In this document: positions 1 through 7,618 of the stretch, piece after piece
Layout of the letters: each line of letters begins with the position of its first letter
Position numbering within the stretch: position 1 is the stretch's first letter
From: Phycisphaerae bacterium
GTDB lineage: Bacteria; Planctomycetota; Phycisphaerae; Phycisphaerales; SM1A02
DNA: 14,307 bases
Reading direction: 5' to 3'
Assembly (NCBI GenBank): GCA_002684755.1
Contig: NYVS01000172.1
Location: 1 to 14,307 of the forward strand
Notes under the pieces: generated by a model
Database searches by the model: none
Seen by the model: the letters and a program-made list of their open reading frames with translations, nothing else
Told to the model about the DNA's origin: nothing
Position numbers and translations under genes: made by a program

Positions 1-91
1 CCCGCCAGACTGCATCCTGAACATTGGATCGGTTTCAGGACCGATTCCAGGATCCTCAGCACCCCTCGGCCTTCCAGGCCGAGGGGTGTTT
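1..91. repeat. 91-bp direct repeat, copy 1 (downstream region of a probable upstream gene)
   Basis: These bases recur at 2207-2297 with a single difference (A at 82, G at 2288). The second copy lies directly downstream of the dockerin-like gene and includes its terminator. Copy 1 is therefore probably the 3' flank of a related gene outside the window. The repeat could extend further left than base 1. It also holds a small inverted repeat (ATCGGT 28-33 with ACCGAT 40-45) ahead of the terminator hairpin. If base 1 is a contig edge, an assembly break at a repeat is the alternative explanation. Confidence 0.9.
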
Positions 92-94
92 GTT
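60..94 (+). terminator. Intrinsic terminator inside repeat copy 1
   Basis: A perfect 12-bp stem (60-71 pairs with 77-88) with a 5-base loop TTCCA is followed by a T-rich tract TTTGTT. The stem is GC-rich. This is the classic rho-independent shape and would end transcription of a plus-strand gene upstream of the window. Confidence 0.85.
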
Positions 95-227
95 GATCTG
101 GCTGGAAATGAGATTTTGATTTCAGGAATTGGCCCGAAACAAGTTATCGTCATGGTGACGAGGTTCCGGGGTACGTTTCTGTTGCCGGTCTCATCCGGTG
201 TTTACGACTTGTTCAGGAGAATCAAAG
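92..227 (+). promoter_or_regulatory. Upstream region of the secreted dockerin-like gene
   Basis: This stretch lies between the terminator and the start codon and must hold the promoter of the next gene. I see no convincing -35/-10 pair. A small hairpin (CGTCA 148-152 with TGACG 156-160) sits in the presumed leader. AGGAGA at 215-220 is a good ribosome binding site, 7 bases ahead of the ATG at 228. Confidence 0.45.
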
Positions 228-2165
228 ATGCAGTCTCAATTCATTAAGTCTTGTTTGGCCCTTGGGGCGGTCGGTTTCGCCGGCTCGGCGTTCGCGGGTG
301 ACACCGTTCGATTCGATGTCAACTTCAGCGACATCGAACTCTTTTATGTCGATTTCGCAGCGGGTGAAACCCCGGCCAACGAACAGGTCGTCGTGACGGG
401 TGACCCCGGTCGTTACGTGGAGTCCGTCGGTTTCTCGAACGTCGACGTCGACGTCTGCTGGAACACCGGATCCAGCTTCACCGGCTGGGCCTCGGAAATC
501 GTGTTCGACATCAACCTCGACGACGGTGACGCCGACGGCGACGGCACGGATACCGCTTGGTACTTCGTCGCCCCGTTCGCCGGGGACGACACTGGTTCAG
601 ACGTCGAGGGTGCTTGTGCCAATCGACAGGCACTCGAAGAAACCGACGTCCCGCTGACTCCCTTCACTCTGAAGGTGGCAGCGACGGGTGATGTCCCCAC
701 CGGCATGTCCTCCACCTGGAACGAAGGTCTCGGCCTTCGCCACTCCGAGGTCAATACCGCGGACTTCTACTTCGTTCTTGGCGGTGACATCCCCGCCGGA
801 TGCATTGGTGCGACCGGTGGCTGTGGTGAAGAGCACCCCACCCCTGGTTGTGACGACGTCACCTGCTGCTCGCTGACCTGCGAGCTCGAGCCGTTCTGCT
901 GCGATATCGAATGGGACAGTGGCTGTGTCGCCATCGCCATCGACGCTTGTGGCATCTACGAATACTCGTGCGACGCTCCTGCCTACGCGAATGACTGTGC
1001 GACCAGTCCCACCATGCTGAGCAACGGTGAATCCGATTCCTACGACACCACCCTGGCCAACTACGACGGCCCGGAAATCACCTGTGCGGGTGGCGGTGCT
1101 GCCAACGTCTGGTACATGATCCAGATCACCGAGCTGGGCGCTCAGGAACTCACGGCATCCACCTGTGATGCCGCGACCTACGATACGGCGCTCACCCTCT
1201 GGGACGCGGGCGAAATCGGCGACGTCTTCGATCCGGCCAACCTCGAAGGTGCTGAGATCGCTTGTAATGATGATGGTGGCGGCTGTGTCGACTACACATC
1301 ACGACTGATCGCGCCGGTCACCTCGGGTCGTCAGTACCTCATCAGCGTCTCTGGTTACCAGGCTGCCGTTGGTACTGGAACCCTGACCGTCTCCTGGGTC
1401 ACGCCCGATCCGCAGATTCCGGCACAGACCTGCGACGTCCCCGGACCGGACACCGCTTCCGCAACCAACCCCGGTGCCGTCCTGCAGGACAACGGCGTTG
1501 CTTGTGCGGCCAATAACATCACCACGGAGAACTCCTGGGCTCGCGTCTACTCGGCGGCGGACCTTGGTTCGAATCAGTTCACCCTGGACTGCGTCGACTT
1601 CGGCATCGTCAACTCCGGCAGCTACCTTGAAGGCGCGGTCAACGTCTGGTCCTCCCCGACTGGAAATCCCGCGCCCCTCGCCGACCTGACCCTGCTCGCC
1701 TCCGTGCCGCTGGGTATCTACACCGGTGGGGCCGACTTCAGCACCGCCGTTCTCGATGGTGGTCTCGACATCGATCTCAGCGATGGTTCATCCATCGTGA
1801 TCGAACTGGCGATTCCGGCTTCGGATGACGGCTTTGCCGCGATCGCCGGTGGTACTTCGGCTGACGTCGCCTATGGTCCGACCTATCTGCGTTCGGATAG
1901 CTGCGGAATCACCGAGTTCGGCCCCTACGCCGACATCGGCTTCGACATCGAATGGTTCGTCAACCTCAACGGCACCCTCGGTGATGGAGACGACTGCGAA
2001 GGCGACTTCAACGATGACGGCATCGTCAACGGTGCCGACTTCGGCTCCATCCTCGCCGCCTGGGGCGAATGTGGTGGCTGTCCTGAAGATCTGAGTGGAG
2101 ACGGTTTCGTCAGCGGTGCTGACGTCGGCCTCCTCCTCTCGCTCTGGGGTAACTGCCCCGGCTGA
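228..2165 (+). CDS. Secreted cysteine-rich protein with C-terminal dockerin-like calcium-binding repeats
   Basis: The 645-residue product has a Sec signal peptide (residues 1-23, ending AFA before GDTV), so it is exported. The start is ATG 228 because AGGAGA lies 7 bases ahead; an in-frame GTG at 198 has no such site. Residues 24-200 form an unassigned domain with an Asp/Gly-rich loop near 98-108. Residues 208-241 are a compact Cys-rich module (CCSLTC, FCC, GC) of a kind I associate with Phycisphaerae secreted proteins. Residues 248-390 look like a beta-sandwich resembling pre-peptidase C-terminal domains, and 400-582 like a second beta domain. The tail has two dockerin type I/EF-hand-like loops. 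One runs D593, N595, D597, N601, D604; the other D621, S623, D625, S629, D632. Each ends in a W-G motif. No catalytic domain is visible. A structural, adhesive or surface role is inference; cellulosome function is not implied. A near-identical 91-bp sequence flanks the gene on both sides. Confidence 0.88.
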   Translation: MQSQFIKSCLALGAVGFAGSAFAGDTVRFDVNFSDIELFYVDFAAGETPANEQVVVTGDPGRYVESVGFSNVDVDVCWNTGSSFTGWASEIVFDINLDDGDADGDGTDTAWYFVAPFAGDDTGSDVEGACANRQALEETDVPLTPFTLKVAATGDVPTGMSSTWNEGLGLRHSEVNTADFYFVLGGDIPAGCIGATGGCGEEHPTPGCDDVTCCSLTCELEPFCCDIEWDSGCVAIAIDACGIYEYSCDAPAYANDCATSPTMLSNGESDSYDTTLANYDGPEITCAGGGAANVWYMIQITELGAQELTASTCDAATYDTALTLWDAGEIGDVFDPANLEGAEIACNDDGGGCVDYTSRLIAPVTSGRQYLISVSGYQAAVGTGTLTVSWVTPDPQIPAQTCDVPGPDTASATNPGAVLQDNGVACAANNITTENSWARVYSAADLGSNQFTLDCVDFGIVNSGSYLEGAVNVWSSPTGNPAPLADLTLLASVPLGIYTGGADFSTAVLDGGLDIDLSDGSSIVIELAIPASDDGFAAIAGGTSADVAYGPTYLRSDSCGITEFGPYADIGFDIEWFVNLNGTLGDGDDCEGDFNDDGIVNGADFGSILAAWGECGGCPEDLSGDGFVSGADVGLLLSLWGNCPG

Positions 2166-2206
2166 TCCCCTCTGACGGATCCGGTGGAAGGCCTTGCTTT
2201 TCACCA

Positions 2207-2297
2207 CCCGCCAGACTGCATCCTGAACATTGGATCGGTTTCAGGACCGATTCCAGGATCCTCAGCACCCCTCGGCCTTCCAGGCCGGGGGGTGTTT
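2207..2297. repeat. 91-bp direct repeat, copy 2
   Basis: Copy 2 of the repeat at 1-91, 90 of 91 bases identical, with an offset of 2206 bases. It begins 41 bases after the stop codon of the dockerin-like gene. The only mismatch (G2288 for A82) falls in the terminator stem and turns an A-U pair into a G-U pair, so the fold survives. Confidence 0.93.
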
Positions 2298-2299
2298 TT
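2266..2299 (+). terminator. Intrinsic terminator of the dockerin-like gene
   Basis: A 12-bp stem (2266-2277 with 2283-2294, one T-G wobble) with loop TTCCA is followed directly by five Ts. It separates the dockerin-like gene from the exporter operon that starts about 90 bases later. Confidence 0.88.
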
Positions 2300-2390
2300 C
2301 ATCTCCAGCCATTGTTGGTACTGATCGATCGTTGGATATTCGGGTCGGTGTGGCGGTAACCTCCGGGGCAGGGATGAACCCAGCGGTGGT
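2298..2390 (+). promoter_or_regulatory. Candidate promoter region of the exporter operon
   Basis: This is the only gap ahead of the four-gene operon. TTGTTG (2312-2317) and GATATT (2335-2340) are 17 bases apart and give weak sigma-70-like -35 and -10 matches (3/6 and 4/6), with a start expected near 2347. No good Shine-Dalgarno sequence precedes the TTG start at 2391. The match is weak; the position is what makes it plausible. Confidence 0.35.
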
Positions 2391-3812
2391 TTGGACCTGA
2401 AATGGATTCCGCCCGAATCCCAATCGTGGGAAGATCTCAGGAGGTCTTCGGGGCCTCCCTTCGCCGACAGGCGAAATTCATCCTTGGGTCTGCTTGGAGA
2501 AGCCTTGCGTATCTTTCTTTTCGTGGTGATCGGCGTTCTGGTCGCTCTCGTCGCCACGATGGTCTTCGTTGGTCCGTCGATCTCCTTTGGCTCCGGTTCC
2601 GGAGTCGGTCTTGAAGTTCGAGCGGATGCCGTCCGCCGGCGAGAGTTGGTGGAGCGAGTCTCCGCTCCCGGTGAAATCGAACCCAACGTCAAGGTTGATG
2701 TCTCGGCTGAAATTTCCGCCCGCATCCTCGAGCTTCCTTTTCGGGAGGGGGATGTGGTGAAGAGCGGGGATGTGATCATTCGCCTCGATGCGGAGTCGAT
2801 TGAAGCGAGCCTTGAAAGCTCCAAGGCACGACGCGACGCCGAGCGATTCCGACTTCAAAGCGAACAATCCCGACTTGCGGGGCCGTTGGCCTCTCTTGCA
2901 AACGCTCGGGAGACGTTGAAGCGGCAGGAGTCACTTTTTGAAACGGGAGACATCAGCCGTCAGGCGCTCGATGATGCCCGGAGTCGCACACTGGAGCTCC
3001 AGGCTCAGGTTGAAGCCGCCAAGATCGCGATATCCGTGATCGAAAGTTCGCTGGCCGCTGCGGACGCCGATGTCGACCAGGCCCGCGAAGCTCTGGAACG
3101 GACCGTGGTCATCTCCCCGATCGACGGGGTGGTCACGGTCTTGAACGCGGAGGTCGGAGAACTGGTGGTGGTGGGAACGATGAACAACGCGGGGACGATC
3201 ATCATGACCATCGCAGATCTCTCTCGCATGAGACTTGATGCCCGGGTGGCCGAGAGTGACATTGCCAAGATCGCGACGACCCAGCCGGCGGAAGTCCGTA
3301 TCAATGCGTATTCCAACGAGGTCTTCGGTGGTGTCGTGGAGCGGATTGCGCTTCAACGATCCCTTGACCGGGATGGGTCGGGATTCTTCAAGACCGAAGT
3401 GCAGATCAAACTCGATGGTCGCCAGATCTATTCCGGTCTGGCCGCCAACGTGGATATCGAGATCGCTCGTCACGAGGGGCTGGTGGTCGAGAGCCAGGCG
3501 GTCATCGATCGCAAGGTCGATGAACTCTCTGGAGATCTCCGAGACCATCCGCTGGTCGACCTGGCCAAGCGAACGGTTCCAGTCGTCTACGTGGTTGAAG
3601 AGGGAAGGGCGGTGTGTCGACCGGTGCGAATCGGTCCCAGCAGTCTTTCCGAGACCATCATCGCCGAGGGAATCGAAGTCGACGCTCAGGTGATCGTCGG
3701 ACCGTACAAGGTGCTGGAGAAGCTCAAGAATGGGGACCGGGTACGGCAGAGCGGCAGCGATTCCGGCGGCTCGGAAGCCGAAGAGGGCGGCGAGTTCTCG
3801 ATTTCGTTCTGA
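2391..3812 (+). CDS. Periplasmic adaptor (membrane-fusion protein) of a MacA/HlyD-type exporter
   Basis: The 473-residue protein is anchored in the inner membrane by one N-terminal segment (about residues 38-60). It would bridge the ABC permease to the outer-membrane channel. Order of domains: beta-barrel/lipoyl first half (about 80-133, with APGEIEP and PFREGDVVKSGD); a long alpha-helical hairpin (about 135-235); lipoyl second half (about 237-275, with SPIDGVVT and VGELVVVG); then the beta-barrel (about 276-360) and the membrane-proximal domain (about 365-455). This order is typical of RND/MacA-like adaptors. The tail is Ser/Gly/Glu-rich. The start is uncertain: TTG 2391 is the only usable in-frame start ahead of the membrane segment, and no good ribosome binding site precedes it. 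It is first in the operon, 35 bases ahead of the ATPase gene. The exported substrate cannot be told from sequence. Confidence 0.88.
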   Translation: MDLKWIPPESQSWEDLRRSSGPPFADRRNSSLGLLGEALRIFLFVVIGVLVALVATMVFVGPSISFGSGSGVGLEVRADAVRRRELVERVSAPGEIEPNVKVDVSAEISARILELPFREGDVVKSGDVIIRLDAESIEASLESSKARRDAERFRLQSEQSRLAGPLASLANARETLKRQESLFETGDISRQALDDARSRTLELQAQVEAAKIAISVIESSLAAADADVDQAREALERTVVISPIDGVVTVLNAEVGELVVVGTMNNAGTIIMTIADLSRMRLDARVAESDIAKIATTQPAEVRINAYSNEVFGGVVERIALQRSLDRDGSGFFKTEVQIKLDGRQIYSGLAANVDIEIARHEGLVVESQAVIDRKVDELSGDLRDHPLVDLAKRTVPVVYVVEEGRAVCRPVRIGPSSLSETIIAEGIEVDAQVIVGPYKVLEKLKNGDRVRQSGSDSGGSEAEEGGEFSISF

Positions 3813-3847
3813 GGAACGCCGATGGCGGTCGCTTCCGGAGTCAGCAC

Positions 3848-4588
3848 ATGCTCATCAAGATTGAAGGCATCACCAAGATCTACCGGGTGGGAGTGGAAAC
3901 CATCCACGCCCTCCGGGGTGTTGACCTCGAGATCGGCAAGAACGAACTTGTCGCCATCATGGGTTCATCGGGGTCCGGGAAAAGCACACTGATGAACGTG
4001 CTGGGATGTCTTGATCGACCGACCGCCGGCACCTACACGCTGGACGGTCGCCGGACGGATGAGATGGGATCCGCCGAACTGGCTCGCGTTCGAAACGAGC
4101 GAATCGGTTTCGTGTTTCAGGCCTTCGAGCTTCTGTATCGCTCGACCGCTCTGGCCAACGTTGAATTGCCGAGTGTGTACGCCCGAGGTGACCGTCGTCG
4201 CGATCGTCGTTCCCGGGCCGCCGCCGCCCTTGAACGGGTCGGCCTGGGGGATCGGATGACCCATCGACCCAATCAGTTGTCCGGCGGCCAGAAGCAACGA
4301 GTGGCGATCGCGCGGGCGTTGCTCAACAACCCGGCCATCCTTCTTGCCGACGAACCGACGGGCAATCTCGATTCCACCACGACGGCGGACATTCTCCGAC
4401 TTTTCCAGGACCTTCACGAGGAAGGCCAGACGGTGATCATCGTCACCCACGAGGATGAGGTCGCCGCTCATTGTGAACGAGTGATTCGTCTCCACGATGG
4501 TCGGGTCGCCAGTGACCTTCCGATCGCGGAGGATCCGGCGGGAAGATATCTCGCGACCACTGACGACTCGAAGAGAGGTGAGGCGTGA
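3848..4588 (+). CDS. ABC transporter ATPase, MacB/LolD-like family
   Basis: The 246-residue soluble ATPase would power the permease encoded next. All nucleotide-binding motifs are present: Walker A GSSGSGKST (39-47), Q-loop Q91, signature LSGGQ (144-148), Walker B ILLADEP (164-170) with catalytic E169, D-loop NLD (173-175) and H-loop H201. The length fits the MacB/LolD/FtsE group. ATG 3848 is chosen because CGGAG sits 7 bases ahead and the protein then begins in the usual way, just before the first beta strand. The frame stays open upstream to 3614, but that part overlaps the adaptor gene. After the Q-loop it reads FELLYRST, where the related MacB motif usually has a proline (LLPxxT); this is a small departure. 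It overlaps the permease start by 4 bases (GTGA). Confidence 0.93.
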   Translation: MLIKIEGITKIYRVGVETIHALRGVDLEIGKNELVAIMGSSGSGKSTLMNVLGCLDRPTAGTYTLDGRRTDEMGSAELARVRNERIGFVFQAFELLYRSTALANVELPSVYARGDRRRDRRSRAAAALERVGLGDRMTHRPNQLSGGQKQRVAIARALLNNPAILLADEPTGNLDSTTTADILRLFQDLHEEGQTVIIVTHEDEVAAHCERVIRLHDGRVASDLPIAEDPAGRYLATTDDSKRGEA

Positions 4589-5826
4589 TCTCCTTCTCGT
4601 TCTGGACTCAGGCGATCATCCTGGCCCTCTCGCAGATCCGGGCGAACCTCGGCCGAAGTCTGCTCACGGCGCTCGGGATCATCGTCGGCGTCGCGAGCGT
4701 CACCGCGGTGATCGCGGCCCTCGCGGGTCTGAAGGAGAAAGTCCTCGGTGAATTCGAGTCCTTCGGGGCGAATCGGTTGTTGATCTTCCCCGACCGTCCC
4801 GACGACGCACCAAAGAATCTCTATCCGTGGAAGGAGGTTCGTCTCAAGGTGGAGGAGGTCGAGGCGATCGAACTCAACTGCCCGTCGATTCGGGTCGTGA
4901 CCCCGATCACGTCGCTCGGCACCTCGGCCCAATACGGCGAACGATTGCTCGAAGGAATCACGGTGACGGGTATTCGGCCGGCCTGGCACGAGACCGAGAA
5001 TCGATCGGTGCTGGAAGGGAGACCCTTCAACTCCATCGATGAGGATGAGGCCCGTCAGGTGTGCCTCGTGAACGAAGCGGGAATCGAGGAACTCGGACTT
5101 CCGACGAAGGCGGTCGGTTCAAGCGTTCTGATCGGAGGGCGGAGATATCTCATCGTCGGGGTGGTCGAGACGATTCAATCGACGATGTTTGGAATCAATA
5201 CGTCCGCGGCGGAGCTCTTCATTCCGTTCGCTCAGGCCGCGCGGCTTCAGAATCCGGAGTTCTTCTTCCGAGTGACCGCCATGATCGAGTCTCCTGATCT
5301 CGCGGCCGAGGCGGAAAGTGAAGTGCGATTCGTATTGCGGAAGATGCGTGGACTCGGTCCCGAAGATCCGGATACGTTCAACGTCGCGGCGATCGACCAG
5401 TTCATCGATCAATTCAAGGCGCTCGCTGCAGGCATCACGGCGATCGCGGGTGGAATCGTCGGCGTGAGCCTGCTGGTCGGTGGCATCGGAATCATGAACA
5501 TCATGCTGGTTTCGGTGAGCGAACGAACCCGTGAAATCGGCCTGAGAAAAGCCGTGGGCGCCACCCCGGGAGAGATCCTGCTTCAGTTCCTGCTGGAGGC
5601 GGTGATGCTCTGTCTGGTCGGTGGTGCCCTGGGAGTGCTCATCGGTGAACTCATGGCCTTCGGGCTGACGCTCATTCCGGACGCTGGATTGGATGAGGCG
5701 CACGTTCCGCTCTGGGCGATCGTGGTCAGCTTCTCCTTCAGTGCTGCCGTGGGTCTGATCTTCGGAATATTCCCGGCGATCAAGGCCTCCAGATTGGATC
5801 CCATCGAGGCTCTGCGACACGAATGA
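4585..5826 (+). CDS. ABC transporter permease, MacB/FtsX family
   Basis: The 413-residue inner-membrane permease has the MacB layout without a fused ATPase. TM1 is at about 24-47, followed by a periplasmic core (about 50-275). Three C-terminal helices (about 283-310, 332-361, 375-399) form the FtsX domain. Hallmarks are GGIGIMNIMLVSVSERTREI (299-318) with GLRKAVGAT just after it, and the C-terminal PAIKASRLDPIEALRHE, all close to the family consensus. GTG 4585 overlaps the ATPase stop codon (GTGA) and has a purine-rich GAGGTGAGG ahead of it. The last codons overlap the next gene (ATGA at 5823). MacB-type permeases transmit force to the periplasm rather than carrying substrate through the membrane; that function is family knowledge. 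Confidence 0.93.
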   Translation: MISFSFWTQAIILALSQIRANLGRSLLTALGIIVGVASVTAVIAALAGLKEKVLGEFESFGANRLLIFPDRPDDAPKNLYPWKEVRLKVEEVEAIELNCPSIRVVTPITSLGTSAQYGERLLEGITVTGIRPAWHETENRSVLEGRPFNSIDEDEARQVCLVNEAGIEELGLPTKAVGSSVLIGGRRYLIVGVVETIQSTMFGINTSAAELFIPFAQAARLQNPEFFFRVTAMIESPDLAAEAESEVRFVLRKMRGLGPEDPDTFNVAAIDQFIDQFKALAAGITAIAGGIVGVSLLVGGIGIMNIMLVSVSERTREIGLRKAVGATPGEILLQFLLEAVMLCLVGGALGVLIGELMAFGLTLIPDAGLDEAHVPLWAIVVSFSFSAAVGLIFGIFPAIKASRLDPIEALRHE

Positions 5827-7487
5827 AATCACGCTCGTCAATGAATCGGTACGGCACCCTGTTGTCTCTGACTTTCCTGTCCGCCTGCGCGCCGGTAGGC
5901 ATCCTTGACAACGACACCGAAGACTGGCATCCGGCACCCGAACGGATCAACCGGATCGATCCGGTCGATCTCATGGCCAGAAGCACGGTCGATCCCCAGG
6001 CGCCGGATGAGGCCATGGAAGCCATGCTCGACCGAGAGGTCCCGATTGAAGAACCCGATGAGATTCGTCCGATCGAGATCGCCGACGTTCGTCGGTCCGT
6101 TCTTGAGAACAACCTGGATCTTCGTACCGAGATGATCTCTCCGGCGATCGCCAATGCGAATCTGTCCGCCGAGCAGGCCAAGTTCGAGTCGACGTTCTTC
6201 GCGGGGTACACCCGTAACGACCAGGGGGTCGCGACCAATCTCGAGCAGGGGGATCCCACCAGCAGCGATGAATTCCTCACGGGGCTGAGACTTCCGTTGG
6301 CGACCGGTGGTGACATCACACTGGACACGCTCGCGACCCGGACCGACCTTGGAAATGCCGCGAATCTCCTGGGCGAGCGTGAACCCTGGCAGTCGAATGT
6401 CCGGTTCTCCATCGCACAACCGCTGCTGCGGGGCGCCGGTCTCGATGCCAACACCGCGTCGATCCGGATTGCGGGTTGGAATCGCGACATCGCGGATGCA
6501 AGACTGAAGCTTGCCGCAACGCGGATCCTCGCGGATTCGGACCGGGCGTACTGGAATCTCTTCGCGGCGTGGCGGGAGCTCGAAGTCCGGAAGAGTCAGT
6601 ATGAACTGGCGGTGTCGCAAATGGAGCGAGCTCAGCGCCGAGTCGCCGCGGGAGATATTCCAGAGATCGAGGTCATCCGCGCCCGCAGCGGGGTCGGGAG
6701 GACTTTGGAGTCGATCATTCGCGCGGATGGAGATCTCCGCCGACAGCAACGGGTCGTCAAGCGAATCATGAACGTCCCAGGCCTTCCGCTGGCTGACGGC
6801 GTGGGACTGGAACCCGCGACCGAGCCGAATCCCTTGCGAATCGAACTCGACGCTTCGGTTCTTGCCGAGGAAGCGGTGGAGAACCGCATGGAGATGTTGG
6901 AGCTCGAACTTCAGGTGGCGATCGATGCCATGAACGTCGACCTGCGGAGGAACGAAGCGCTTCCGGTGTTCGCGTTCGACTATCGATATTCCATCCAGGG
7001 TGATGACACCGGCTTCGGCTCTGCGTATTCGGCCCTCGGTGATTCCGACAGCCATCGAATCGGAGTGAACGGTGAAATTCCGATTGGAAACGAGATTCGA
7101 GAAAGTCGATTGTCGGCGGCTGTACTTCAGCGGGTGCAGCGGCTGGCGACCCGATCTGCGCGAAGCCTGGCGATTCGTTCGGAAGTCTATGACTCCGTTG
7201 ACCGGCTTCGGCAGTCATGGCAGTCCATTCTGGCCGCTCGTCTCGAAACCGTGCTCGCCGCCCGAACGGTGGCGGGGGAGCAGCGTCAATTCGACGTGGG
7301 ACTGAGAACTTCGACCGATGTTCTCGACGCCCAGAGTCGATTGGCCGACGCCCAGAGCCGAGAGGTCAGATCACTCGCCGATTATCAGATTGCGTTGGTC
7401 GATATCGCATTTGCCACAGGAACCCTGTTGGGTCGGACACAGGTCGACTTCATCCTTGATGCAGAGGGCTCGATGGCCGGAGATTGA
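5823..7487 (+). CDS. Outer-membrane efflux lipoprotein, TolC/OprM-like
   Basis: The 554-residue protein would supply the outer-membrane channel of the exporter. The N terminus is a lipoprotein signal with lipobox L19-S-A-C22, so it is probably lipid-anchored, as in OprM-type factors. Two OEP-type repeats follow: about 84-315 (beta segments, then a coiled coil with TRILADSDRAYWNLFAAWRE) and about 350-545 (ending with a GLRTSTDVLDAQSRLADAQS helix and DYQIALVDIAFATG, a typical TolC-family end). Residues 27-80 are an Asp/Pro/Glu-rich linker. ATG 5823 overlaps the permease stop codon (ATGA); an in-frame ATG at 5841 is a possible alternative and also keeps the lipobox. It is last in the operon. No terminator is visible after it. 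Confidence 0.88.
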   Translation: MKSRSSMNRYGTLLSLTFLSACAPVGILDNDTEDWHPAPERINRIDPVDLMARSTVDPQAPDEAMEAMLDREVPIEEPDEIRPIEIADVRRSVLENNLDLRTEMISPAIANANLSAEQAKFESTFFAGYTRNDQGVATNLEQGDPTSSDEFLTGLRLPLATGGDITLDTLATRTDLGNAANLLGEREPWQSNVRFSIAQPLLRGAGLDANTASIRIAGWNRDIADARLKLAATRILADSDRAYWNLFAAWRELEVRKSQYELAVSQMERAQRRVAAGDIPEIEVIRARSGVGRTLESIIRADGDLRRQQRVVKRIMNVPGLPLADGVGLEPATEPNPLRIELDASVLAEEAVENRMEMLELELQVAIDAMNVDLRRNEALPVFAFDYRYSIQGDDTGFGSAYSALGDSDSHRIGVNGEIPIGNEIRESRLSAAVLQRVQRLATRSARSLAIRSEVYDSVDRLRQSWQSILAARLETVLAARTVAGEQRQFDVGLRTSTDVLDAQSRLADAQSREVRSLADYQIALVDIAFATGTLLGRTQVDFILDAEGSMAGD

Positions 7488-7618
7488 CCGCGAGACGAGC
7501 TTTTCAGGACCTGAATCAGGCCTCGGCCATGGGGTATATACCCCTACTTGTCGCCGATGTACCTGCCTTCCCGAGATCGGGAGGATGGCAGGGCTGGCTC
7601 GAAGTATCTTCGAGAGTG
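7488..7618 (+). promoter_or_regulatory. Palindrome-rich upstream region of the histidine kinase gene
   Basis: This stretch follows the exporter operon. It holds two inverted repeats: TTCAGG-A-CCTGAA (7503-7515) and the perfect 14-bp palindrome GGGGTATATACCCC (7531-7544). A weak -35/-10 pair (CTGAAT 7511-7516, TATATA 7535-7540, 18-base spacer) would put the -10 box inside the palindrome, which is a common place for a repressor operator. A 7-bp hairpin (7598-7604 with 7608-7614) ends just before the chosen ATG. The kinase frame stays open back to 7484, so part of this could be coding if an upstream start is used. Confidence 0.45.

Noticed and set aside
2374..2400. A possible 8-codon leader peptide (ATG to TGA) just ahead of the adaptor gene
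   Set aside because: There is no properly spaced ribosome site, no attenuator-like structure and no repeated codon; a short frame like this is expected by chance.
3614..3847. Upstream extension of the ATPase frame
   Set aside because: It overlaps the adaptor gene, is Arg-rich, and ATG 3848 has a well-placed CGGAG and gives the standard ATPase N terminus.
5838..7055. A 405-residue open frame on the minus strand inside the outer-membrane factor gene
   Set aside because: It is a GC-driven shadow: its product is Arg/Asp/Gly-rich with no domain character, while the plus-strand frame has a lipobox and OEP repeats.
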